A stretch of DNA of 64,000 nt from NCBI GenBank assembly GCA_024663395.1, contig JANFAH010000053.1:186001-250000 (forward strand), read 5' to 3'. The DNA is from Pisolithus tinctorius. Lineage: Eukaryota > Basidiomycota > Agaricomycetes > Boletales > Pisolithaceae. The notes under the pieces were generated by a model, which searched no databases, was not told the origin of the DNA, and saw only the letters and a list, made by a program, of their open reading frames with translations. This document shows positions 48,601 to 58,467 of the stretch, in pieces. Both the position numbers and the translations under genes were made by a program. Each line of letters begins with the position of its first letter. Position 1 is the first letter of the stretch.

Positions 48601-49022
48601 TCCCACCACTCCCCTCTCCGTCCTTCATCCCCTGTCGAGGAGTCACCGCAGTCATCTCCACAAGGTCCATCGTTGCATGGTGATCATCACACATATCTTG
48701 CTCCAGCAGCTGCATATCATCATCACCCCCCTTCTGATAACTACTCTCTGACCCCACGTCCTCGCCACCGCCCTCAACATGAGTCACACAAGCGCTATAG
48801 AGGATATCAGGACAATGAGAGTGATCATGGTGGTCCTTCACAACAGGGAAGAACTCACCAAAGGTATGTTGCTGGGTAGCCTACGTGTACAATGAGACTA
48901 ACGTGCACAGTGTGGTTGAATACATTTATCAAAACCCTCCCCACAAGAGACATTGTCGTCATGACTCTGATGACTCTGATGGACGTTCCTATCACACCTA
49001 TGATCGACGCAACCACTACTAG
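45607..49022 (+). pseudogene. KDZ-element accessory protein (+), one in-frame TGA
   Basis: ATG 45607 opens MPATRSSAVTFKVGPPVGAW; many short introns follow. Recognisable segments: EREDQYLDSFQTKQVTLQNG, then TGA at 46117-46119 inside EQL-stop-LGIISMED; an acidic Ser-rich stretch; RFKPGRLPLEAIRKAQALGM; TKATRAESVWNMHQAWYA; YYRRHTKHYEDHKDEDKHPQ; and MQLASERQTDITQLLEYLST. After that come DWPAGVPAVGPDFNVKRLNA, a His/Pro/Ser-rich tail, and a last exon ending RSYHTYDRRNHY and TAG at 49020. I know it only as an agaricomycete transposon-neighbour family; no enzyme motif is visible. The basic helix-rich middle could bind DNA. It is transcribed away from the central duplication, opposite to the other two genes. 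Confidence 0.6.
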
Positions 49023-49480
49023 GCATGTTTTCATCTCAATCATTCACTTGCTACTGGCTCATGTACACACCAGTTCAACATGTTTGCATCGTTAGCATGT
49101 AACTATGATACCCTGTGGCTGTATCATCTTCCCCCTGCATATCCTTCCTTTGTGTAATGTCTGCCATCATTCATTTTGTCCATTATCCACCATGGTCTTT
49201 TTGTTACCATCGTAACTACAATACCCTTACAAGACCATTCATTTTCTCCTCACACCTATGCATATTCAATCTGATAGCATACCCTATCATAAATACAGAT
49301 TGGATTTAGGTGCAAACTGCTATGTGTGAGATAGGAATGTGAAATCCATGGAACCAGACATCCACTAGAGCTATGATGTCCATGTGAAGGGCATGGGGCT
49401 CTGCCCTAGGCTTCAGGGGGAAGAGTTCTCAGTAGCTACCAACATAGAAATGCCAGAGTTGGTTAGAGAATCCCCAGGAC
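49023..49480. other. Spacer between accessory gene and right repeat
   Basis: No gene seen. CpG-poor. Confidence 0.35.
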
Positions 49481-49489
49481 ATAACATGG

Positions 49490-50250
49490 AAAATCCCCAG
49501 CAGTGCTTGGAGAATCTCCAGAGTGGGTTGGGGAATCCCCAGCATTGCCTGGAGAATCCCCAGCAGTGCTTGGAGAATCCCCAGAGTCAGTTGGAGAATC
49601 CCCAGCATTGCCTGGAGAATCCCCAGAGTGGGTTGGAGAATCCCCAGCATTGCCTGGAGAATCCCCAGAATGGGTTGGAGAATCCCCAGCATTGCCCGGA
49701 GAATCCCCAGTAGTGCTTGGAGAATCTCCAGATTGGGTTGGAGAATCCCCAGCATTGCCTGGAGAATCCCCAGAGTGGGTTGGAGAATCCCCAGCATTGC
49801 CTGGAGAATCCCCAGAGTCAGTTGGAGAATCCCCAGCATTGCCTGGAGAATCTCCAGAGTGGGTTGGAGAATCCCCAGCATTGCCTGGAGAATCCCCAGA
49901 GTCAGTTGGAGAATCCCCAGCATTGCCTGGAGAATCCCCAGGGTCAGTTGGAGAATCCCCAGAGTCAGTTGGAGAATCCCCAGCAGTGCTTGGAGAATCC
50001 CCAGAGTCAGTTGGAGAATCCCCAGCATTGCCTGGAGAATCCCCAGAGTGGGTTGGAGAATCCCCAGCAGTGCTTGGGGAATCCCCAGAGTCAGTTGGAG
50101 AATCCCCAGCATTGCCTGGAGAATCCCCAGCAGTGCTTGGAGAATCCCCAGGTCATAGCTTGGACAATCCCCAGAGTCAGTTGGAGAATCCTCAGTAGCA
50201 CTTGGAGAATCCCCAGCAGTGCTTGGAGAATCCCCAGGACATAGCTTGGA
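49490..50250 (+). repeat. 42-bp minisatellite, right arm, regular
   Basis: Half-units CCCCAGCATTGCCTGGAGAAT and CCCCAGAGTGGGTTGGAGAAT alternate. A 42-bp period keeps three plus frames and one minus frame open for about 175-230 codons (peptide repeat GESPALPGESPEWV). These are products of periodicity, not genes. Confidence 0.85.
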
Positions 50251-50689
50251 GAGCCTCTAGAGACAGGAGTTGGCTGGGAAATTCCAAGCATTACCTGGAG
50301 GATCTGCTGCATACCCTGTGGATCCCCAGAGTGGGTGGGAAAATTCCATTAAGACCTGGACAATCTTTGACTTGTATGTAATGGCCAAGACTGGAGATCA
50401 CTGAAGCCTTGGGAAGCATGGTGAAAGTATGTCTGCTGTGCCTGGGCAATCACCATCACCAAGTATATTCTACTCCCTCCATCAGATGTCACCAGTCTTT
50501 CCTTAGTGGTCTATGGCCATGCTTTTTCACATATTGTATAGAGTGCTCAGATCAGATGCCATGGAAATAGGTACTTGGCATGATACACACTCCTGTCAGC
50601 AACATGGAGACTCCAAATCATTTTGATTGATCCTTCATGCTGTGATGGTGGTCTATTTGAACTGGAGGTTCCCATGATCATCTTAGAAA

Positions 50690-51250
50690 AGGTCTGTTTG
50701 GGCTGGATGCCCTGGGACCAGGTCCATTCAGGCTGGGGAATCCCCCAGGATGCACTGGGAACAGGTCCATTCAGGCTGGAGAATCCCCCAGGATGTACAG
50801 GGAACAGGTCCATTTAGGCTGGGGAATCCCCCAGCATGCCCAGAGACCAGGTCCATTTAGGCTGGAGAATCCCCCAGGATGTACAGGGAACAGGTCCATT
50901 TGGGCTGGGGAATCCCCCAGCATGCCCAGAGAACAGGTCCATTTGGGCTGGGGAATCCCCCAGCATGCCCAGAGAACAGGTCCATTTAGGCTGGAGAATC
51001 CCCCAGCATGCCCAGAGAACAGGTCCATTTAGCATGGGGAATCCCCCAGCATGCCCTGGGAACAGGTCCATTTAGCCTGGGGAATCCCCCAGCATGCCCT
51101 GGGAACAGGTCCATTTAGGCTGGAGAATCCCCCAGCATGCCCAGAGAACAGGTCCATTTAGGCTGGAGAATCCCCCAGCATGCCCTGGGAACAGGTCCAT
51201 TTAGGCTGGAGAATCCCCCAGGATACCCAGGACATAGGTCTATTAACCCA
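50690..51250 (+). repeat. 43-bp minisatellite, right arm, about 13 units
   Basis: Unit contains AGGTCCATTTAGGCTGGAG and AATCCCCCAGCATGCCC. It is nearly twice as long as the matching array in the left arm. Confidence 0.85.
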
Positions 51251-51463
51251 CTGGGGAAAGCCCCATTTGGACCCCAGGCACTCTGTTATAGATGTAATAA
51301 TCCTGGAGAAAGTCCATGTCTGACACCTTGCTCTGGAGAATCTCCAGGGCCTGGCAAATCTCCAGCAGTCACTGGGAATACCCAGGTGGTCAACACCTAT
51401 TAGGTGGATACATCTATAAGAATATATGAACCTAATAGGTCCCCTGGGGGGGTGACTGAAGTG

Positions 51464-52211
51464 GGTGGACCTTTCCTTTTGAGTGCTTAATTGGTGTTCT
51501 CCAGTGTCTCCCCACCAACCACAAATCTGGTGAGTCAAACAATGTCAGTTTTGGGAAGACATTATGCTCATTTCATACAGGTGAATTGGAGGCAATAATG
51601 CTACATTCCTATCTCAGGGGTGCACACCTCTGCAGCTGGCTCTCCCACCCAGACTGTCCCAATGCAGTCCAAGAATGCAAGGTCCTCTTAGATCATGCTT
51701 ATGGCAATGACAACAAATATGAATCTGATTGTTCCCAGATGAGGAAGTCAACCACTACCCCTCCAGACCTGTACAACTTGATTCATAAACAGGATGTGAT
51801 GCTGCAGGCCCATATCAGATATGGTGGAGTGGTCTATAGCCACACTGCCACTCATGTAGGAAACTCTCTGATTATGTTTCACCCATCAGGTGACAGATCT
51901 CACCTCTGGTTCCTGTGGTACTTGCTCTGATTCACCTGTCAGGCAACCAATCTTTGCCTCCAGTTCCTGCAAGCATCAAATACATGTATGAACAGGATGG
52001 ACAGTCCACATTTGCTGTCTGTCAGCAGTGTCCCCATGTTTTGAACAAAGGCACAAATGACCCCTTTGCATGCTACCCACATTTCCCAGCAAAGACCTAC
52101 AGCTGCATGCTTTCCACAACACTGGAGAAAGTTGAGGTATCATGGGTTATGAGTCACTATGCATGGTGGCTGATATCTGATAACCATGTTGTCATTCTTA
52201 TGTTGAGTTGA
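51464..52211 (+). pseudogene. Tnp2-like transposase pseudogene, 3' part
   Basis: Directly after the KDZ element the frame continues WTFPFECLIGVLQCLPTNHK. An intron follows (GTGAGT near 51530 to CAG near 51581), then GELEAIMLHSYLRGAHLCSWL and SHPDCPNAVQECKVL. Further on come PASIKYMYEQDGQS and a terminal YPHFPAKTYSCML segment. These follow in family order after the SWW that ends the left part at 33806. Cys replaces Arg at several family positions (FECLIG, QCLP), as CGN to TGN change would cause. It is non-functional. Confidence 0.75.
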
Positions 52212-52873
52212 GTGAGTGAAGCTCTGTCTCATGCCACTCTGATTTGACTGTTGAATTCTTGCAACAATAGGACTGACAAATGTCAAGGCATCATGGAAGA
52301 AAAATTGTAGGATCTACTTAGGGAAATATGATGACCAGGTAACAATAGCTACAAGAATTATAGGATGATCACACTGGGCAACTGTTGTGTGACCACAGGG
52401 TGATCATTGGGCAACGAACAGGTGACTGTCAGGCAATTAGTATGGACAGTGGTGAAACTTCAAGTGCAAGCACATGTAGGAACACTAATTCTAGACTTGA
52501 AGTAAAATCTGTTACTGGAATTTTGGCAGTACTTTGTGTATTGTCAGTTATGCAAATTAGGACAAAACTTAAAGTTTCACCCTGCACTGCACATGTTGAC
52601 ATAACTTCCTATCTTGGACAACATCTGCTATTCAACCATAATTATTGTTTACACAATGATTAGATGTTTGCTCCAACTTCAAACCTGAGTAAACATGTAG
52701 AACAGAATCTAAACTTCAAGTATGGATTTTTTCAGTATGCCATCACAAACTTTAAGTGTGAGATTGACATATTGTATTACATATAACAAGGTACTATATA
52801 GTGGAAAACTCACTGTGTGATATTACACTTCTTATCATCCTCTTGTGGGCCATATCATTGAGTTAATTGCACC
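52212..52873. other. CpG-depleted spacer upstream of the M20 gene
   Basis: AT-rich, with no coding signal. CG dinucleotides reappear abruptly at about 52880 with the M20 gene, so the border between repeat-derived and host-like DNA lies here. Confidence 0.4.
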
Positions 52874-54854
52874 ATGAGCAACGTCGTTTGGAGGCCTGGG
52901 GATCAGAAACCACGACCACCCCTGCTAGAAGGTGACGTGTACAGACCAGATATACTACAAATCATCGAGAAGACCATCGACGAGCTCAGTCCAGCGCTCA
53001 GGGAACTCAGTCTGGATATTCTTGGTATGTCACTTTTATTCGCCACGATCCAGTGCTTTATGTTTTCTTTTTTATAGCGCACCCAGAACTGAAGTTCGAA
53101 GAAAGGTAGTGCATCTTATGTATTGATCATGAGCGGTCTGACACTCCGAGGCTTGGCAGGCACGCTCACGATGTCTACACTGCGTTTGTAGAGAAGCAAG
53201 GCTTTGTGGTTCAAAGACATTACCTGCTAGAAACGGCTTGGGTTGCGACGTATTCGCACGGGAAAGGTGGTCCTGTTCTTGGTGTAAACTCTGAAGTGGA
53301 CGCTCTTCCTGGGATCGGACACGCATGTGGGCACAACCTCATTGGCATCGCGGGTGTGGCCATTGCTTGTGCCGCGAAAGCCGCGATGGGGAAACTGGGG
53401 ATCAATGGGAAAGTCATTTTGCTGGGGACGCCTGGTAAGCATGCAAATCTTGTGACGGTTGATCGGACCACTGATGTCATTCAGGGGAGGAGGGAGGATT
53501 CGGTAAAGTCAAGCTCTGGGAGAAGGGGGCATATGAAGAAATGGATGTCTGTCTCATGTAAGTCAAGTGGCCCCGACTCTCGTGAGGTTCTGAGTATGTC
53601 CATTGCTGCGTACGCCAGGTGCCATCCAGCTCCAGGTCCACCATACTCTGTCAGTTTGAGTAGCTGCTTGGCCATGGTCCAGCTGCAGGTTGACTTCGTT
53701 GGACACACGTGAGATTTTAACTTTGAATTGTCTGTTACTTGTACGATTGACTTGGACAGCGCACACGCAGGTTTGAGCCCCTGGGAGGGTCAGAACGCGC
53801 TGGATGCCGCTGTCCTTTCCTATACTAGCATCGGGCTTCTCCGCCAGCAGACGAAACCAACACATCGGATTCATGGCATTTTTGAAGGGAAGGACTGGGC
53901 ACCTAATAGTCAGTATTTCGCCTGATATCTGCTGACGTCTTTTCGTGACATGGGTGGTTTCTAGTCATCCCCGACAACTCTAGAGTGCAGTACGTGCTCC
54001 GTATGTTCGAGGGCCACTCATCATGCCTGACATACATACGTTAACAAACAGTTGGGTGGTACGCGCACCGACCACAAAAGAAGTTTTCCAGACTACGGAG
54101 CGAGTCAAAGCATGCTTTGAGTGTGTACAAATATCCCTCCTCGGTCGATTGCTGTCCATAACACAAAGTTTCCAGAGCTGCAGCTGTTGCTACCGGATGC
54201 AAGGTGACAGTTACTGAGCTGTCTTTCGGCAATGAGCTGGTCCAAAATCCAGTCCTCGGCAAGTTAAATCACGCATTTATTATGCGGGGGTGTCAATGAG
54301 AGCATTATTTCAGGCGCAGAACTCTCAGATGTTGTTACCAAAAAATACGGGATGATCGACTATGAGTGGGGTATTGCGAGCGCTTCAACAGATTTCGTCA
54401 GTGATTCTTACCGCTACCGACTTTCCCTCGTTTCCTAATTAATGCCGTGCTCGACAGGGAAATGTCTCTTATCGCACGTAGCGTTCTTCGGGTTTTTTAC
54501 ATGTTGCGTTGACTCTTGACCCAGTGATGCCTGGCCTTCACCCCGGGTTCTGTGCGTCTGCTTTTCTTTGGCTTGAAGCGATACTGATTCATGCCCTAAT
54601 TACAGCTATACCGACCGTACCAAATGGAGGGAATCATACGTCGGCATTCACGGAAGCCGCCGGCGCTATCGAGGCCCACGAGGCGTGTCTCGACGTGTCG
54701 AAAGCGCTAGCTGCCGTCGGTATGCGCGTATTAACAGACGAAACGTTCCTATCGGATGTACGTCTGCCTAGGTAACTGGATGTGTTTATGAGGTGCTCAC
54801 ACCTCGTAGGTCAAATCAGCATTCGAGGAAGCCAAAAGGGCAAGAGGTGATTAA
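52874..54854 (+). CDS. M20-family amidohydrolase/peptidase, PM20D2-like
   Basis: About ten exons. The N-terminus MSNVVWRPGDQKPRPP leads to HPELKFEE, RHAHDVYTAFVEKQGF, the first metal-site region VDALPGIGHACGHNLIG, the catalytic-glutamate loop EEGGFGK, CHPAPGP, the lid-domain GHTAHAGLSPWEGQNALDAA and GNHTSAFTEAAG near the end; TAA closes it. This order matches the M20 aminoacyl-dipeptide hydrolases related to PM20D2. They split small peptides or aminoacyl amides with two zinc ions in the cytosol. Two introns seem to use GC donors (GCAAGT near 54258 and GCACGT near 54471). Between YVL (53997) and VVRAPTTKEV (54054) no GT-AG intron keeps the frame, so a one- or two-base shift is possible; the gene may be recently damaged. 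Confidence 0.75.
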
Positions 54855-55548
54855 ACAAAAAGAATGATTGTACAAGAAGAATGGAAGAAACGTTGCTTAC
54901 CGACAAATTTGTATGATTACTTGACACGACTTTGGATTGGACGGGAATGGAAGTTTGGATACATACATCAACGCACTAGTCCCGCTCATCTTCCCGACAC
55001 GCCATGGCGACTTTCTAATTACATTCTTCTAAGGCTTGTCGCCTAACGTACTTGGAAGGCGTTGAATGGGAACTGCAAGACAAACGTCTTCGACTCTGAC
55101 CAGGACCCGCAGACCGGATGCCTGTAACTTAGTGATGCTGAAAGCTACCTAGTGATTCCGGCTCCCCGGCAAAAGCGACCTCCCGTCTTTACCCAATTTG
55201 TGGGCTTGGCGAGGACAAGTGCCGCTCGAGAGGGAGTGTAGTGGTGGTGCCAGCTTGTACGAATGTGTGAGTGACCTTGGTGCTGACTCTTTGCCACCCT
55301 AACAGAGATAGGGATCCCACTTTGTGCCTCGTCACAACTCAACCCACACTATGGATTTTCAGACACAACGCAGGATTTCAAGCAAGCGATAACAAACTAC
55401 TTCAGAGACGTCGCCAAGAGCAAGTCCAACAATAATATAGTATAGTGAGCAACTCCTAACCAATACCGGGATCTGCATCATATTCACCACTTTTCGTGCG
55501 CCGGACGTACTTGTGTATTTGTGGTCAGCACACGACCGTGACTTGAGC
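54855..55548. other. Convergent intergenic region
   Basis: Lies between the 3' ends of the M20 and SDR genes. Only short ORFs without motifs occur, so no gene is supported. Confidence 0.4.
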
Positions 55549-56707
55549 TTAGACACAAAACTCACGGTCTATCTCCCACGTCAACGCAGAGCTGTCTTGC
55601 TGGACTAAACCGAGGTAGGTCTGTCAACACCAACCGTCAGAGACAGTAGTCGCCCAGTGAAACATCGATTTACCTTCGCGATGGCATCAGGGTCAAGACG
55701 ACCGTCCAGATTCGCCTCCCGGTCAGGATCGCTAAATGAGGTCTTGGTGCGATCGGTCAAGATAACTAGACAAGAGTCAGTGCTTTGTATTGAGTAGCTT
55801 CTGTGGTCTTACCTCCATCGATGACGGTCTGCAGGCGGGTATGCAAGGTCAGTACTCAAAGAGGATGGAGCAAATTCATGACCCACATGCGCGACCTGAA
55901 GCATATTAATGCCCGGTAAGCTCACGGCATAATCAAGAATCGGACACACGAACATGAATATTTTGCTTTCCAAACTCTTTGGCCAAGCTCTGCACAAGGC
56001 CTCTGAGGCCATGTTTTCCTGCGGCGAACGCGCTGGTAGTGACGTTTCCGCGAACGCCCGCAGTTGCACCCGTGAAAAGCAGGGTTCCCCGTTTTCTTGA
56101 ACCGCCTTGCCCTCCCTCGCTTGGGTCCTCAAATCTGAGTTTCAAGAACTCGGTGATGACCTCGCGAGAAAATGCAAATGCTGCGGCAACATTAATATCG
56201 AGGGATTTGTGAAGTTCCTCGTCGGTGATCTCCAAGAAAGGCTTCCAAATTCCATAGCCCACATTAAAGAGAGCAGCCCGAAGCGGCGAGGAAGAGGAAG
56301 GGAAATGTGTTCGTATGGCTGCGAAGGCTGAGCGGATTGAATCAGGGGAATAGTCTTGAATAGGGAAGCCAGCAGCCTGACGAGGTCACAGGTGTAAGAA
56401 GAAAAGGGTAGATGATAGAGCAAAACTGACCTCGCCATGTTGGCTGAGTTCCGCTGCAAGCTTGTTCAAAGACTCCGGTCCACGAGATATCAACGCGACT
56501 TTATAGCCTTTTCGAGCAAAAAGACGACTGCACTCCACGTCAGGAAACATGCGACGTCATCTCACAAAGTGTACGATGAGGCTTACGCCGCAGCGGCACC
56601 AGTACCTGTGTCAATGGTCAGCGTGGACGACATCAATACGTACTGCTTTGCTTACCCGTGCCATTACCGATACCGGCGACGACGAATAGCGGTCTAAGAG
56701 AAGACAT
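55549..56707 (-). CDS. Short-chain dehydrogenase/reductase-like protein
   Basis: Eight or so exons from ATG 56707 (MSSLRPLFVVAGIGNGTGTG) to TAA 55549. The N-terminal Rossmann glycine motif is GIGNGTGTG, followed by RLFARKGYKVALISRG. The NAG-position reads NVGYGIWKPF, then LDINVAAAFAFSRE, GTLLFTGATAGVRG and TTSAFAAGKHGLRGLVQSLA, then the C-terminal VIDG and DPDAIAKTYLGLVQQ. In classical SDRs the catalytic residues are YxxxK; here the tyrosine is phenylalanine (FAAGK), a pattern I recall from a particular SDR subfamily. It may bind NAD(P)H, but classical catalysis is doubtful. The exons around 55850-55950 are short and less certain. No stop inside. Confidence 0.75.
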
Positions 56708-56991
56708 GGTCAGCTAACAGTTTGCTATGCTTCTGAGTGGTGAATTTGGAGTGCTGTCAATCTCAGCAACCTTTATATGTGGGGCCGAGGAGCGTCTCAC
56801 TCAGCAAGTCGACGTCTTTGTCAGCAGTTAAACGAGTTCTTGCGGGTTCCCGCACTGTCATATCACACGACGATCGTACCGTTCCGAAATTTACAACCCA
56901 CAAATTTCAGAGCTCCGACTCGATCGGCCTTTTCTAGTAGAGTGCCGTATGTGATTGAACGAAGAAGGTACAACAACCAGACCACTACAAT
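56708..56991. other. Spacer between SDR and QCR8
   Basis: Holds the SDR promoter and the QCR8 3' region. No gene seen. Confidence 0.4.
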
Positions 56992-57523
56992 TTAGTGCTC
57001 GTGACCATGTAGCGCAAGGTGGCCGGCTTTGCTGTTCTGCCAAGCATCACGACGTTTTGCCCAAGCATATGTGCCATAGCCTGCAGTTCACCTTAATGGC
57101 TGCGACCTGTCACAATAGTGCGAGTACGTACCAATGGCAAAAGGCACGATCCAGTATGGAACTTGTCCAGCAAGACGTCTGTAACCATTGAACAACCAAT
57201 CCTGGAAGATGTTCTTTGTGGCACGTGTGCGGAAGGGAGAAATGGCTGCGAGACAAAATAGGATTCGTCGTTAAATTCGCGATGTTCAGTGGAGGACTTA
57301 CTGTATGAGATGATTCCCCTCTGCTTCAAGTTTCTCGTGTCACCCCACCACGGGTTCTATGCACACATGCGGCCGTGAATATCCAAGCCGAATGTCCGGT
57401 CGCTGAGCACTCACGTATGTTTTAGCTGAAGCGAGAAAAACATAGTCAATACGTGACCCTCGAGAACAAGGAAAAGAACCCACGTCCTGGCATTCCATCA
57501 GAGCGAATTGGAGTGGGCCGCAT
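56992..57523 (-). CDS. QCR8: Cytochrome bc1 complex subunit 8 (QCR8)
   Basis: Five exons (57523-57484, 57425-57415, 57356-57302, 57245-57132, 57080-56992) give exactly 102 codons plus TAA. The protein starts MRPTPIRSDGMPGPKTY and continues WWGDTRNLKQRGIISYTISP. It then shows the QCR8 signature YRRLAGQVPYWIVPFAIGYG, a single membrane segment, and ends AWQNSKAGHLALHGHEH. QCR8 is the small ubiquinone-binding-site-adjacent subunit of mitochondrial complex III, in the inner membrane. Exon 2 is only 11 nt. Introns are 51-58 bp with GT-AG ends. The gene is divergent from OST4 across 204 bp. It is intact. Confidence 0.93.
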
Positions 57524-57727
57524 GTTGGGCTACAGAAAGATCTACGATACGGACGTTCAATGCAAAGGCTCCCAGTCGAACGCTGTCTTCTTGTCCGATG
57601 CCTTCCGTTGCCAAACAATGTACAAACACAAACACATCAGACCTTCTCTACTACCATACAGCACAGAGGTAAGCACGTCACCAATGGTTTTACGCGTTCT
57701 CACCACTCCCTTCCCTCAATTCCAGCG
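57524..57727. promoter_or_regulatory. Shared QCR8/OST4 promoter region
   Basis: These 204 bp separate two divergent start codons. The OST4 side may contain a 5' UTR intron (GTAAGC at 57671 to CAG at 57726). Confidence 0.5.
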
Positions 57728-57862
57728 ATGATCAGTCACCAGACGCTGTACAACCTTGCCAACTCCCTCGGTGCTCTCGCCATGATCACCGTGGTTGCAT
57801 ATCACTTCGTGGCAGTCAACGCACGGTATATTTCAGCGAATGGACAAGCGGGAAAGAATTAA
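57728..57862 (+). CDS. OST4: Oligosaccharyltransferase subunit OST4
   Basis: A 44-aa microprotein, MISHQTLYNLANSLGALAMI followed by TVVAYHFVAVNARY and a short polar tail, ending TAA. It matches the OST4 plan: MI-x2-QL-like N-terminus, one transmembrane helix, and VxYHxVAVN. OST4 anchors and stabilises the STT3-containing oligosaccharyltransferase in the ER membrane, for N-glycosylation. Length equals known OST4 proteins (about 36-50 aa). A decayed copy of its 3' two thirds lies at 61608-61697. Confidence 0.88.
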   Translation: MISHQTLYNLANSLGALAMITVVAYHFVAVNARYISANGQAGKN

Positions 57863-58467
57863 TTGGACATGTAACCAGCATTTTGGGTTCCATTGTCGAC
57901 TTGTACGTGAGCAACACTCTTATCCACAAGTGACCTCGTTAACGATGGCCATGCATACGAAGCCTCTGGGTCGACCACTCGGCCCATTGCATTTTAGACC
58001 ACCTTTTTTCCCACCTTGTCTGTGGTTAACACTACAAACGTAATTCGTTGATTCGCGTTATGTATGGCCCGTACTCTCTTTGGCATCCCAAATACCATGC
58101 CATTCGTCGCGCTAGGCGGCCCTTGCACGAATCTACCTTCGGGAAACTCTGGTCTGGCACCTGCAGTGGAGGATTGTCCTCGCAACAACAGTTACATACG
58201 TTTGGATCCAGCAAGGGATCTGTAATTGTTTAATCTCAGGTAACGAATCATGTACCGCGTATGCATGATAGGCCTGGAGAGCGGGTGAGACGTGCACGCC
58301 TACTGCGAAGATACGTGCTGCAGCACAAAGCGACAATGACTGGAATGCAGTTGTGAGAGTTATGAAGGTTTGGTAAATTCAACGACGCTTCTCGTGATAC
58401 GACCGACATTTATATATCAAAAGCCCTCCGGGCACCGCTGGACGACGCGAGTGCAAACAAGGACAAG
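57772..58467 (+). repeat. Segmental duplication, CpG-containing copy
   Basis: Covers the OST4 3' part and the following minus-strand stretch. It is collinear with 61608-62333, in the same orientation, 3.9 kb apart, with the GIT1-like gene between them. Confidence 0.85.
57863..58467 (-). other. Possible minus-strand gene converging on OST4
   Basis: On the minus strand an open stretch reads TTAFQSLSLCAAARIFAVGV and HVSPALQAYHAYAVHDSLPE, with a hydrophobic N-terminus. It may be one exon of a small gene, but no complete model was found. The 61.9-62.3 kb duplicate keeps a longer frame (104 codons) with matching residues, which supports coding origin of this stretch. Confidence 0.3.

Larger units (their letters stand above)
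33807..51463. mobile_element. 17.66-kb KDZ (Kyakuja-Dileera-Zisupton) element
   Basis: The left end CACTTCAGTCACC and the right end GGTGACTGAAGTG are perfect inverted termini. GGTGGAC is duplicated at 33800-33806 and 51464-51470 (8 bp, GGTGGACC, if the terminal C is shared). Removing the element and one duplicate restores the split Tnp2-like frame, ...SWW-TFPFE.... Long terminal inverted repeats with minisatellites bound the interior. It holds a KDZ transposase (-), an accessory gene (-), a central inverted duplication with tandem repeats, and an accessory gene (+). Both accessory genes carry one TGA; the transposase has no defect that I could see. KDZ elements with accessory genes are known from agaricomycetes; this organisation in detail may be new. 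Confidence 0.88.
49480..51463 (-). repeat. Right long terminal inverted repeat of the KDZ element
   Basis: Inverted counterpart of 33807-35320. Unique parts match closely (for example 50540-50700 against 34320-34480). The right arm is about 470 bp longer because both minisatellite arrays have more units. Confidence 0.8.

Noticed and set aside
49429..50244. Four overlapping ORFs of 175-231 codons on both strands
   Set aside because: They are products of a 42-bp repeat, a multiple of three, which leaves several frames open; the peptides are mere repeats such as GESPALPGESPEWV.
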